A stretch of 64,000 bases of DNA from Myoxocephalus aenaeus (GCA_038501785.1 JBAMJR010000047.1:5980001-6044000); one strand, 5' to 3'; shown: positions 30,501 to 42,170, numbered from the stretch's first letter. Program-made: numbers and translations. Notes: generated by a model from the sequence alone, not told the origin.

Positions 30501-31074
30501 ATGAGAGAACACCATGTTCCTGTGTGCGCTCACTTCTCATCAACTTGCCTCATCTACCCCTTTGTCAGTTGTCAGTGATTTCATACGTACATTACCCAGA
30601 AGGACATTTCACCTCTTCACCAAAAAGATGTCTCCCTTGGGACTGTGAAATATTGACAAATAATGTCGACCAAAGCGAAAAACGTGCCAATGAACATCCC
30701 GTCCGGTGGACTCTTTATGAGTGACAGCTCAAAGAAATGGCAGACTGTACCTATATTCGCCCTGGACCACACACATAAAGATAAGAGTCTGCTGCATTGA
30801 TGCTGTTTCTTCAACGTTTGGCTTCAAATCACAGGTTCAGCGTTGGCAGCCGTCTCTGAAGAGGCTGATTGAAACCTTTTAGGATCACCCCATCAAAGTG
30901 TATTCACCTGCTTCATTAAACAGGGTTATGTCAAAACAAGCTTTGACGTCTCACTCTATTGGAACAGGCATGACAGCCTGACAGCTTTTGCTCAGTCAAT
31001 TCCAGCGATGTTATAAAACATAAACCCCCCCCCAAAAAAAGCCTTGCACGTGCTTGTGGTTGCGCTCATATATT
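27511..31074. other. Gene-free DNA
   Basis: Contains the regulatory candidate at 28440. An isolated 181-codon open frame at 30179-30724 (plus) shows no recognisable domain and is probably chance. Confidence 0.55.
28440..28640. promoter_or_regulatory. Candidate enhancer
   Basis: Has GTGACTCAG (AP-1/MAF half-site), GCTAAAATTAGC (12-bp palindrome), GCAATCATGAATACTAATG and AGCATTATGG. Repeat-free. Conservation untested. Confidence 0.25.
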
Positions 31075-31103
31075 GGATGCATGTTGTCATGCAACATGCA
31101 TCC
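31075..31103. repeat. Inverted repeat, 12-bp arms, 5-bp loop
   Basis: GGATGCATGTTG and CAACATGCATCC pair perfectly around TCATG. Confidence 0.8.
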
Positions 31104-31274
31104 ATGTTTCTGTGCATTAGCATATTTCTGTCTGTGTTTGTGAGTGTTTCCAGAGCGGAGCTGAGGTGAGCAACAGCTTGCTGCAGTGCTGTCACCCAGC
31201 CAGCATTAGTGTGCATTATTTATCCGCCTGCAGACTGATTCGGAGAAAGGCATAACCATAGCAACCAGAGCCAT

Positions 31275-31310
31275 GCACACACACACACACACACACACAC
31301 AGAGAGAGAG
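31275..31310. repeat. Compound (CA)n(GA)n microsatellite
   Basis: CA repeat followed by a short GA run. Confidence 0.9.
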
Positions 31311-31554
31311 ACTGTGACATTGTGAGAAACATTGGATATACTGGCATGACGAGTGGCAGGCATTGACCTAATCTCACAATATGTTCCCGTATTTTGGTTC
31401 TCTTGAAGGGGGGGGGAACAAAAAGAGCTTTTTGAAGCACCGCAAGAGCTATGTTTTCTCATTCAGAGGGCATCCTGGCTGCCCCCTCACTCGATCCAAA
31501 CAAACAGCACAGACAGAAAGGTTTGTGGTGTCACAAACGTCAATGTTTGCCAGC

Positions 31555-32103
31555 AGATCCACAAACACAGGGTCGCAACTGCATTCCACAACCCAGAACC
31601 TATTGATTATAGGTACTAACACTCGACTGGGTTTTCTCTCGGCTGTGCTTGTGCTGGGTACAAGAGGCATCGACAAGTGCTGTAGTAAAGAGGCGATCCC
31701 TGGGACGACCAAGATAGCCACACATGTGCTGCTGTGGATTGGGGAGGACAACAGTAACGGCGTCAGCGTTTTGATTTGAGTCCAGGTGACGGGATTTTTC
31801 TGTTTCTCTGGTAAAGGAGCAGTGATGTTCACAAAGTGGGGCAAACACACTGCCAGTATGAGCCAGCCAGTCTTTGAGGATAAAGTACCTCCCCACACAC
31901 ACTCTTTTAGCTTTGCTTCTGAGCACAGTTCCCGACACATCTCACTCTTATCCACACATGTAGCTTTACCTCTCTGCTTCCCAGTGCATCTCTGTAAACT
32001 GGAGGAGTCCAGCTTGTGTGCTGTGAACACACCTTGTAAGGCCGGCACCGGAACTTGCCAGTACCCACTGTGGAACGCCATAAGGCTGTTTGCCGGTCTC
32101 ATC
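31555..32103 (-). pseudogene. Decayed Ty3/Gypsy-type pol fragment (reverse transcriptase to RNase H)
   Basis: On the minus strand, short pol motifs occur in the right order but in shifting frames: a DET...SL-like stretch (32103-32077); SGYWQV (32069-32052), typical of LTR-retrotransposon reverse transcriptase; GLLQFTEM, like the GLYQF..MPFGL region (32010-31987); HFVNITAPL (31838-31812), like the FVK.F..IAAPL region after the RT thumb; VTWTQ (31790-31776); LVDAS, like the RNase H DAS motif (31677-31663); QLRPCVCG, like the KLRPY..G region (31581-31555). The span is under half the usual length and the YxDD catalytic region is missing between GLLQF and FVNI. A 217-codon open frame across it mixes frames and is not functional. 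No LTRs were seen. Motif order is the evidence; no similarity search was run. Confidence 0.5.
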
Positions 32104-32799
32104 GACCATACTTCAGGGATATGACTAGCTTTATGCCAGGATTTTCAGTGAAGAGGAAAGTGACTTCCTGGAAGACATGGAAGCAAGCCTGGTCTGGCAC
32201 CAGTCTAGGAGGCCTTTTCCTCCATAGTCACCACCCCGACCAAGATGCTGTAGTCTTGCTCTTGACAGCCCTCAGCAGTCTCTCTCTCTTTCAATCCATC
32301 TTTGGGCGTTCTATACACATACGTTGGTATTCTATAGAATCTGGCAACAATGAAACGTGAGACACAAGGTCTTTGTCACATGTCTGCTGGTCATACCAGA
32401 CTTTATGTCTTTGCTTTTCAGACTCACAGTCCAACGCATGAGTTAAGCTTCATCCGTTGTTGCCGCAACCGCAATGGGCGGCACGTGTCCGCAACGGCCA
32501 AAGTGACATCACACCATCAGACGCGACCCTCAGGTTGTTTCCCCTGTCTGTGCACACCCAACACTTTCTAGCTATGCAGACAGAGATGGGCAAAGAAAGT
32601 TGAGGAGATTTGAGCATGACGGTTTGTGGGGAGAGAAACCCACGAGTATAAAACATCCAAACGTTTCCTCATTGGCTCATGTCCACGTGACCGTCCTTGC
32701 ATGCAGTATAAGTGAGGCTTAATGCATTGTGGGAATATATGTACCGTGAGAGAGGCATGATTACCAACTTGGCAATCTAGTGAAATAAGCGTAATTGGG

Positions 32800-32890
32800 C
32801 AGTGGTGGTGTGGTGATTAATTACCGAGATTACCATGCGGGGCCTTGATTAAGCCGATGCCAGCCAGTGCAACCAGCAGCGGTTGAGGAT
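32800..32890. promoter_or_regulatory. Candidate regulatory segment
   Basis: Short stretch with GTGATTAATTACCGAGATTAC and TTGATTAAGCC; homeodomain and TCF-like motifs. Weak evidence. Confidence 0.2.
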
Positions 32891-33758
32891 GAGTACATTT
32901 TTTGTAATTAATGCCAGAAATCTAATCTACTTTCTACTATCATTGTTAAACAAACCCACTGTTCAATCTGCCTGCAAAAGACCTCTCAGGATCAGGTGTT
33001 TAATGCAGACATATGGGGACCATCTGTTAAGGAAACGTGTGGATACCACTTATTCTTTGGCCCATTTTTTTGGTCACAGCGCAGAAATCATATGGACATG
33101 AATAAGCAGAAGGTCACTAATGTTCCAACACGACTCACAAGACTCACAACTGCTACTTGAGTCACACGGTATACTTACTGTTATAATAGTCAGGGCGACT
33201 GGTCAGATAGTTATTTCTTCTATATATGTGCTTATACTAATATGGTATAACAAAAGTTGTGTCAAATATGATTATTACCAGGACTAGTGTGCATGTAAAG
33301 GTACTGATTGAGAGACTGTGTGTTGTGGATGACATGACACGGACCAGAAGCTGAGAGAAGATTAGGTGTGCGCCTCTCTGTTGGAAAGTGAGCTCCCTGC
33401 ACCTGGTGACAGAGTTTCATGTCACCAGTTTATTGTTAAAAATAAAAATAAAAATAAAAGTATAGTCATTCTACTCGAGTGCTCGGCTCTGACTTATTAG
33501 CTGTCTGTATCATAATGGCCTTTTTGTCAGAGTAAGCTACAAAAATTGAAGTGTCACTTTCTCAAGCAGCCGTGCAAACATTTGCAAGAAGAGCTGTCAG
33601 AGCCTGTTAATCTGAACTGCAGAATGAATGTTACTTTTGTGCATTTTTAAGGTGGTGGAGTAAAGAACAACTGGATGGACAGAACAACTCTGACTTCAGC
33701 CAAATGCACAGACACAAAACAGTGAGAGCATCTCAGGTAACTGAGACTGACAGCTTGC

Positions 33759-33816
33759 ATTGTACCCACCATCGAGCTCCCCACCTGCAAGTGGGGAGCT
33801 CGATGGTGGGTACAAT
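33759..33816. repeat. Perfect hairpin, 26-bp arms, 6-bp loop
   Basis: Left arm 33759-33784 starting ATTGTACCCACC, loop CTGCAA, right arm 33791-33816 ending GGTGGGTACAAT. All 26 pairs match. No transposon context was recognised. Confidence 0.95.
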
Positions 33817-34530
33817 CCACCAGGGACCAGTCTTTACAGAGTCCGCTGTCACAATTAGTATGTATGTATATATTAAATGGACCCGTACAGGTACATTTTT
33901 GACAACAAGTCCATAACTCAACAAAACCTCAATGCTTTAGTTAAGATTTCTTGATAACATTCTCCCCAATATGTGTGTTACAGTTTAAATTGAGCACGAG
34001 CAGAGGCAGCAGATACAAAATGAATTAAATAAAAATGAAGTAAACAAACAGTGTGATGACAGCCACAGAGAAAAGGAGATCAGAGCTACAGAAACATTCA
34101 GAATGAAAGACAGTCAGTGTCCTACATTGGCAGTGTGGAGTCTTTGTACTTTGGCTGGGAAAACATCTCTTTACTCTGAGCAGTGTAGCATTTGAAGGCT
34201 TCCATTTCTGTTGTATAATGTGGATGTAAATTGAAGAGGGCATCTTTAATTTGACCTGAAAAGTAATTTTATTTCTCCTGCGTTAACCGAGTCAGTCAAA
34301 TTTGATTCGGAACGAGACAATTTGAGGTGTTCGGGCCATCTCTTTTCTCCCCGAGCTCTTGTTCTGATTGTTGGTGGAATAAAACGGCCGGATGTAAATG
34401 CGGCAGGAGTTCCAAACACTCCACTCTGCCGAACGCCCTCCATTCAAGAGGTGCGGGAAGGGATAAAGAGTCTGGAGCTCCTGGCTCCCGCCTCTATCCT
34501 CTGTGCCTCCGTCGATAGCTAGTGGTTTTG

Positions 34531-34551
34531 CTCTCCACTCCGAGTGGAGAG
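34531..34551. repeat. Inverted repeat, 10-bp arms, 1-bp centre
   Basis: CTCTCCACTC and GAGTGGAGAG flank a single C. Confidence 0.75.
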
Positions 34552-36017
34552 ATCACTGTGATTTAGCCCTGGCGAAGACGGAGACAGCAAAACAAGGATG
34601 TGTCAAAGATGTGCCAACCAGCCCCAGAAGCACACGGGCCCTCACAAACCACTTGGCTAAGTGGTTCACCTCTAGTATTGGCATAAAATCTGTATCTGGA
34701 CTCTTGGAGATCCATGCCTCCCTCCTGGTGCGCACTGCTTAACCTTGCACTGACAGTGGAGGCAGGCAAATGTGTCTGGAGGGGAACTTTAAGCAAAATA
34801 ATTGTCTCGACTCTTCTAAATATTCTCTGCTTTTCTTTTTTTTTTGCAGAGAACCACAGATATTTTTGCTCCACAAATTCCATCGCGCTTTCATAAACAG
34901 GTCTTGTTTCGAAATAAATCTTTAATGGTTAACAGAGGACGCTATTGTTAAATGTTTCCCCGTTCCATTTAAAATGCTCTTTAAATGGATCTTAGAGAGA
35001 ATAGTCCACCAGAGGCAGTTTAGTGCTGTTGAACAATTCTATTGAAATCAAGCTCCCTGTTTTGGCCAAACATTGGTCCACGCCAAATATTATTGCTCCA
35101 TTCATCATGCTGCACCTTTTCCAGAGTACGTTTCCTCAAAGGGTTTTCTCTCTGATGCTTCATTCAGATGGAGAAAATGACCAGCTGGGTTACTGCCAGT
35201 TTAATGTTGCATGAATTCAGTAATGGATGCTTGGCTGAAATGGTCCTGGACATAAAAACCCATTCTGACAAACAGACCCTTTCCAGTCATCTGCTAGGAC
35301 TCAGAGGTCCGCTCTCTGCGATGAGTTTGTGGCCGGCCACTGCCTTTTCTTAAAGTTCCATCTCCTTTTGGGCATGGGAGGAATAGTGACACCGTCTCTG
35401 GGGCACGCACTTCATAAAAACCTGAAGCAACGCAAGGCAACTTCCATCTACCTCTGACAAGTCATATTGTTTCACTTCGACATGTCTACTGTTCTCTTTC
35501 TGTTTCTGTCACTTGCTGTTTATTTCCACCCTTCCCTCCCTCACGCCCTCCTTTCTATCCCTGTGCCATCGTGAAATGGCTCAGCCACTCGGAGGACCCA
35601 TCCGTTTTCATTGTTTGCGAGTGTGGCATTTTACTACAGCTGCTTGCTCTGAATGTGCACTGGCGATGTCAGTAAAGCATTCAGCGGTAGCTATGTTACG
35701 TCTGGGACACAACTGTCTGCCACACAGAACGTGTATCTGCAGATTATTTGCTTGTAAAGTCACCGGTAGACACTCTTATATAATATCCTCAGTGGCTTTT
35801 TAAGGGGAAGGCCCGACTCCGTCATCGTAACGCTGCGGCACAGCGAGGAATGTTGAAGGTGTGTTACCTTTTCCCTCAGTCGTAGCTTCACGGAGATTAA
35901 GGTCAGGCAGGTTAGCGGAATATCTCCAGGAGGTCGACATGTTAGTGCAGAGATTCATGCTCTCCAGATGATGAATACTAAGAACTTTGGGGATCCCCTG
36001 ACTCTTCTGTCAGACAC

Positions 36018-36050
36018 TCAATCCAAATGTCTGACCAACATTTGGATTGA
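36018..36050. repeat. Inverted repeat, 13-bp arms, 7-bp loop
   Basis: TCAATCCAAATGT (36018-36030) pairs perfectly with ACATTTGGATTGA (36038-36050). Confidence 0.85.
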
Positions 36051-36490
36051 TAACCATGCAATTTAGTGCAAACATTCATGGTTTCGTTTTCACGTAGCAT
36101 CATCATCAGATCAAAATTAAAATCAGCCCAATACGGAACAAAGAAGACCAAACTATTGGATAGTTAAATCATTAGGCATTACAGACTCACAGAGCTGCTT
36201 GCATGGCTTTTGGCTCATCCCCTGCCTCTTTTACTTCCAGTATTCGTCAACCTAAAATGCTTTTTCCAAGCATAAGTAAGGCCCTGTTTGTAAAGCCTTC
36301 AAAATGATAAAATTAACTGTCTTTGTAAGTATCCATCGAGGCTCCAACATTACACAACATCCACAGTGTGTTGCTCTTACTGTGGTTTTAATCAGTCCAT
36401 ATAGTTCCCAGGCAATTAAACCTGCCCATATAATTGTCTTTATAGCCTTTCTCCCTGAATGTGAGAAGAAAAAAAACTCCCGAGCTTGTA

Positions 36491-36528
36491 GACATTGTTT
36501 GGTTTATTAAATTAAACCAAACAATGTC
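36491..36528. repeat. Inverted repeat, 16-bp arms, 6-bp loop
   Basis: GACATTGTTTGGTTTA (36491-36506) pairs perfectly with 36513-36528. Confidence 0.9.
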
Positions 36529-36589
36529 CTGGAAATGAATCAATCTGCATATAATATGAATCGTTACCGTGTCATTGTCGACTCTTGAC

Positions 36590-36770
36590 TATTGATCTCA
36601 ACGTAATTGCATTCCCCTCCAACTCCCCTCAGGAGTGAAGACGGGCAATTAGAGAGGACAGGTGACAGTGTGGCGCCGTGTAGCTCAATAAAAGACTCCT
36701 TCCATTGGGTAATTAAAAATCATCGCATGTCCTAAATGAGCAAAATCAAGGTCTCTTCTTCTCTTTTCAT
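36590..36770. promoter_or_regulatory. Candidate enhancer
   Basis: Contains ACGTAATTGC, GGGCAATTAGAG, ACAGGTGACAG (E-box) and GGGTAATTAAAAATCATC in 180 bp of complex sequence. Conservation untested. Confidence 0.25.
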
Positions 36771-38389
36771 TCCTTTATCCATAAACCCTGGAGGAAGCAG
36801 AGAAATGTTTGACTTTATTTGGAGCTAATTGACCAATTTCAGTCAGATGAAAGTGTTGTTTTCCCACCAGCTGTGAGATTGGAGTTGTCCTCCCAAGTAT
36901 TTTCCTCTGGGTGGGACATTAGCTGCCATCTTTCCAATAGTGCCAGAGAGGACTGTGGGAGTATGCGATAAAAGGCTCGGGGAACTGAGACAATTTGCCG
37001 GGAGCACAATTGCATTTCGGTTAGACACAAATCCACAAACACCCGTTTAAAAATGTCCAAACATTTTAACATGGTCATCAAGCTTATACGACCAGCTTGG
37101 CCGCTTACATGCCACTGCAAATGGAAAGTCTGCCGCCTTGCCTGTGGCATGAGATGGATTGGTAAGGCGGCTAAAGGTTTCAACAGTTTCTATAAACAAA
37201 ATGATTTTTATAAAAAAAAAAAAAATCTGTTAATTGAATTTGTATAGCATCATCACCCCCAATGCGCACACCCATTTGTATGATGATCTTTTCAATATTG
37301 ACGTTTGATAATTACCGTGTGACACCCACGGCTGTGATTGCGAGACAGCACAACAAAGGCTGCACAGAATAAAGTGTCGGGCGCATTCACAGTAAACGGA
37401 GCAAAAGCTTTGGATCGAATGCAGCAAGGAGCGGGACGCAGAAATCCTCGTCCAAATCTCCACACTTTTCATTCAGTCACTGTACAGAGTGCATCTTCTC
37501 TCCACAGTTGGCGGCCATATCTCCCGCTTCTCGTTCTCTCTTCTTTCTTCTCCGCCTCTGACAATGGAAGTGAAATAAATCAAAACCCCTCTGGTGTCAT
37601 GAAAGCAGGATCGGCAATTTGTGAGGAAAAGCATCTTTTTCTCTGGCCCCCTTCCTTTCTCTCTTCATTGTTATTCCATAATGGCACCAAATGACAGTGT
37701 GTTAAGCTGTGCAGCAGCAGCAGCATGCCTTCTTAAGGAGGAACTACACCCTAAAGCAAGCGAGTTAAAGTGCAGATTTGCTCTGTTTTTTTATCAATTA
37801 AAGCCATTTCTTGTTGCTCTTTCAGTCATGTTTATCTGAGCCAGTACATGAAGGATTTGACCCATGCTGTTCTGGGAATTAACTTTGAAAACAGAAGAAA
37901 ATAAAGTGTAGATACAAGACAGGGAACATGAAGACTAAGCCAACGAAACAGGGATCTTTCACACTGACTCATAACTGTGCAGATAACATGTTCATTTTAG
38001 TGTGCTTAGCTTTATTGTGCGTGCTGGGTGTACAGGCATGTTGGGTGCAGCTTTGATGTTTGGTACAGCTGCGCAGTGCCAGCACAGGCTGTCTGTAAAA
38101 CCTTTTTTGTGTCACCGGCTGAATGCAGTGGAAGGACATCACTTTTCTCAGATGTGCTCTAGTTGGAGGTCTGTGAAGCTATTGCCAGGAAATACATTGC
38201 GTGTGTGTGAGCGTCACAGCGCTGAGGACCAGAAGCTTGTCTTTACTGCTGCATCCCTTCACTGAATGCATTGTATATTGTACAGTATACCCACCTCTTG
38301 AGTCTTTGTATTCGCTTATATTGTCTTTTGGACTGATTATTTTTTAAATATATAATTAATAAACTTCCTCAATAGGGAAAAAATAGGGC

Positions 38390-38868
38390 TGAGCATTATG
38401 GCCAAAATCTATATACTGTAGATCAGTGGTGCTCAACCTTTTTTCATGATGTACCGCCTGTGAAATATGTTTTCAGCCTAGCACCCCCTAACCAGAGCAA
38501 AGTATTTTGGGTTGAAAAAAAGATGTAATACACATCAGTGTCTTAATATGTCTTAAGTGTGTTTAATATAGAATATATTAAATTCAGTTTATGAACTTAC
38601 ACTTATATATTTGATTGAATATTTATAAAATAAAAATGTTTAAAGGATCTTTTAATGGATGCTAATTTTAAATATATTTTTTACAAATCTCACGTACCCC
38701 CTGGAGGGCCTTCACATAGCCCCAGTACACATAGCCCCATTTGAGAACCACTGCTGTAAGTAATTTAATGTCTCGATATTTATAACACGATATAAATGTG
38801 TTCTGATAATTCAATAAATACATTATTTATATGAAATAACCACATGGTTTTGTATATAACACACACAT
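38390..38868. repeat. Older repeat split by the Charlie-like MITE
   Basis: Left part (about 38390-38423) reads GGGCTGAGCATTATGGCC; right part (38754-38868) has CTCGATATTTATAACACGAT. These resemble the fish repeats that start GGGCTGGGCGATATGG and carry CACGATAT motifs. Neither end is well defined. Identification is by resemblance only. Confidence 0.4.
38424..38753. mobile_element. Charlie-like hAT MITE with 8-bp target duplication
   Basis: Begins CAGTGGTGCTCAACC and ends TTGAGAACCACTG, the classic Charlie-type hAT terminal inverted repeat, about 330 bp. Flanking octamers are CTGTAGAT (38416-38423) and CTGTAAGT (38754-38761), matching at 6 of 8. No coding capacity. It interrupts another repeat. 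Confidence 0.75.
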
Positions 38869-38882
38869 ATATATATATATAT

Positions 38883-39082
38883 TAGTGCTGTCAAACGATT
38901 AAAATATTTAATCGCGATTAATCGCATTTATGTCATAGTTAACTTGCGATTAATCGCAATTAATCGCAATTTTTTTTTCTTCATTTTAATGCTCTTATCA
39001 ACATGAAAAAGTGGATTGGCTTGCTGTAAACAAGGGTTTACAAAATAAAATTATAAAGTGCACATTTCAGGTAAACAAGGGC

Positions 39083-39143
<61 letters not shown>

Positions 39144-39369
39144 GTGAACATAGCAGTCAGGCTCTCGAAGGCAATTCGTAGGTCCTGTCGTTGGATGCGA
39201 TGCGTATTCTATCAGCTAGACCCTCGTCCTCCACAACGTTAACAGGCCTACACGCAGTAGCCACCCATTTAGCTATGGCTGCAATAAGTTTGTTCTTCGT
39301 TGTGGTGTCCAAAAATATAAAATTAAAATGCGTTAACGCCGTTAATAACGCGCTAATATGACAGCACTA
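38883..39369. mobile_element. 487-bp non-autonomous hAT element with transposase remnant
   Basis: The ends TAGTGCTGTCA (38883) and TGACAGCACTA (39369) are inverted repeats. The subterminal DNA is full of CGATTAATCGC and GTTAACGC motifs. Flanks read ATATATAT on both sides, consistent with an 8-bp hAT target duplication, though this lies in an AT repeat and is ambiguous. The interior has a GA repeat (39086-39140) and an uninterrupted 50-codon transposase-like frame on the minus strand. It appears to be an internal-deletion derivative of an autonomous hAT. Confidence 0.75.
39160..39309 (-). pseudogene. hAT (ZBED-like) transposase remnant inside the 487-bp element
   Basis: Fifty uninterrupted codons ending at TGA. 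Recognisable are WVATACRPVNVVEDEG and YELPSR, which match the region just after the BED zinc finger in hAT transposases (pattern W....CRP.S.VEDEGF ... Y.LPSR). It has no start codon, zinc finger or catalytic domain, so it is not a gene. It shows which superfamily mobilised the element. Confidence 0.65.
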
Positions 39370-39392
39370 ATATATATATATATATATATATA
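39370..39392. repeat. (AT)n tract flanking the hAT element
   Basis: Continues the AT repeat interrupted by the 487-bp element; the other half is at about 38867-38882. Confidence 0.9.
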
Positions 39393-40089
39393 TTCTAACA
39401 GCAGCTGACAACCTAACGGCTTCAGAGATGCGACACTGCGGATGACCTCTTGATGATATGTGTAGGAAGTCCTGTATGTATATGTAACAAAGAGAGACAC
39501 ACAGATATGACAGGAGATTATCAAACTGAGGAAATATGTCACTTTGGTCACTCAAGATGCATTTCAGTGGTATTCGAGCGAATATAGAAAGACTCTGGTG
39601 GGCAGACAGTGTCTTGTTCTCGAGATTAGCCTGTCAAAACACACATCCAATTAAAGGATTCAGAAGGCCTGTGCCCCGGGACTTGGCATCTCTCCAGAGT
39701 GTGTGTATGTGTGTGTGTCTGTTCATGGAAAAAGAGAGAGAGACCGCAAATGTTTTATCTCTATTACGGCACATGTGGTTCTGTCCATGGATCTGAATCA
39801 CCGTAAATGATAGCACTACCAACCGTGTAATTTCCTTCTCCCGTTCTGTGTAAGTCTGCACATGTTAGCATCTAACACGCCTGTGTTGTGTGTATTTTCT
39901 TTTTCTGCGCCGCATGTGTGTGAGAATATTTGCTAATGTGTGCGGGTGTGTATAAACATACACACGTGTGCGCTTGTGTGTTTCAAATGCGTAAATAGGG
40001 CATTTTGCCAACGGTGCACCACAGTGGAAGTGGCCATGGCTGGAGCTGTTTCCCTGAGCTCACTCCCTGTCGCTAGTAATTAGGCTGAT

Positions 40090-40090
<1 letters not shown>

Positions 40091-40130
<40 letters not shown>
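40091..40130. repeat. (GT)n microsatellite
   Basis: Twenty GT units. Confidence 0.95.
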
Positions 40131-40134
<4 letters not shown>

Positions 40135-40894
40135 CCATATCATGCACTTCTCTTTTTTCCTCTAAGTCTCCTTCACCCTCCCCATGTAATCTTTTTTGTG
40201 TTTTTTTGTTTTTTCAATCATGACTGAGCAAAAAAAAAAGAAAGGGGGAAAAAAGCCCAAAGTAAATAAACAAACAAACAATAGCTCTGGGAGCTTTGTC
40301 TACTTCGAGAGGCACGAAGAGGAAATCAATGATGTGACATCACACCAGGGCCTGGAATTAAAACTCTCAAACTAAATATAGATTTGTCTCCTTCGTGACT
40401 CAAGGCATTTGGAAGAGATTAGCTTTGGTGTTTCCTTCACAGTCTGACTTTTCGAATTACAAGTTTGCCAGCCTCTGGATGCTATTTTACCAGATCTCTA
40501 GTAGCCGCTTGTTATTGTTGCCGACGTCTGCCTCTGCATGAAATGCGATGATATTGTACAGTATGTTTCTGGTGTTGGGTGTGAGGCTTGGATGTGACTG
40601 GGATTAGGAATTGGACAAATACCATTGCTGATGTTTCTTTGTTTTGGGCCGGCAGCATCACATTTCCACAGGGCTCTGGAATAATTGTGGGCCATTGTTA
40701 GTCAGGAAGTGTTAGTATAGAGCAATATTTGGGTCTTGTTTTTGTTTTTTGGTCAACTCCAGTCTGGATGAAACTGACTACAAGGTTAAAGTTATGATCC
40801 TTAAAAGATTAGGCTGGCAATGTTCTATAATTTTCTTATTGTCAACAAATCCCATTCAAAGAGCAAGACCAACAATATGACCCTTCTAACAAGT

Positions 40895-40948
<54 letters not shown>
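40895..40948. repeat. (GT)n microsatellite
   Basis: About 27 uninterrupted GT units. Confidence 0.95.
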
Positions 40949-40949
<1 letters not shown>

Positions 40950-41869
40950 CCAAAGCCATATATTTTATTCCTCTGCGCCATAGAGCATCATTGTTGTCCA
41001 GAAACACATCATTGAGCCTCTTCCTTTTTCATGTTAAACACCGTTGTTACGCATTTAAGCTCCTGCTGATGAAAAATACTCAATTGTTCACCAAATGTGT
41101 ATTAATCTGAACTATGCCCTTGTTTTGAGTGGTGTTTGTTGAATTCTACAGTGCCCAGCTCTTTTAGGCAATGATTATAATGTTATCAAATGTTATATCA
41201 GTGACCCATTTTGAACGATTTTCCTCTTTGTTGTATGAACCAATGGGCTCAAGGCTGAAGTCCAGTATTCACCAATTGTTGTGGATTACAGAAAACACCA
41301 ATCTTTAGATTTTCATTCTAACAAACCCCATTTGGAGCATGGAGCAGGACTCAGATTGTGAAATGAACAACATTTGAGTGTCAAACGAAACTCTGGTTCG
41401 TCTGATATTACAATTCAGATGCATTATAGCCGTAATGAGCGGACCTTTTGAGGGTTTTCACATCCATGTTGGGTGAAGAGTGAAGGACTCATAGCCTTTT
41501 AAAAGATGATGGCCTTGGTTTTAGGACGACGAAGCAGAAGGATGGATTAGACATCATTGCAACCAGGTGGAATGTTTTCACCTGATCCCAATCCAACAGC
41601 TCTACTGAGATGTGAACGCCCTCAACTGGATGTCACCCATGACACGTTAAGCCTTTATAACATATAATCATGACAAGTACTTGCCAGATTTTGAAAGTTA
41701 CATTTCACCTGAAAAAAAGGTGCAAAATAATGTAGCCAAAAGGACATTTTCTGACACATTTATTGATAAAAAAAAAAAGACAAAAAAGACTGGGCGCACT
41801 GTGTCATGATTACGGATGTAAAAGGGTTAACCTCCATTTTGAATCAAATGTGGCAGAGTACAGGGCGAA

Positions 41870-42170
41870 CACATCGCCCTCAATGTGCTAATGGCACCAT
41901 CGTAACCGCCGGCTTCCCCAAATGAATTTCACCGATGGCCCTTTTTAATTCAGAATGTCAGTTCACATTTGACGAACCCTTCTTTTGTTTGACATTGTGA
42001 CATCTTCAATACACCTCCCGCTTTGATTTTTCACCCCCAATCAAGATCTATTGAGCATCTCTGAATCGCCTCGTTTTATCTGGTAATGCTAATTGACACG
42101 CGGCCTTCTCCTCGCTAACGTGAGCTGATTTTGACATTTTGGATGGGAGATATGCTGTCATCTGTGTTCA
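41870..42170. promoter_or_regulatory. Candidate enhancer
   Basis: Repeat-free stretch with TTTTTAATTCAG, CTTTGATTTTTC (TCF-like), CCCAATCAAG and GGTAATGCTAATTGAC. No coding frame. Inference from motif density only. Confidence 0.25.

Larger units (their letters stand above)
32104..38389. other. Gene-free DNA with several hairpins
   Basis: Short-loop inverted repeats at 33759, 34531, 36018 and 36491; regulatory candidates at 32800 and 36590; AAAAT repeats (33438-33459). No gene seen. Confidence 0.55.

Noticed and set aside
30179..30724. 181-codon open frame (plus)
   Set aside because: No domain, signal peptide, codon bias or splice context recognised; length is possible by chance in 64 kb with six frames.
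33759..33816. miRNA precursor
   Set aside because: A perfect 26-bp stem with 6-nt loop lacks the bulges and length usual for animal miRNA precursors and matches no miRNA I recognise.
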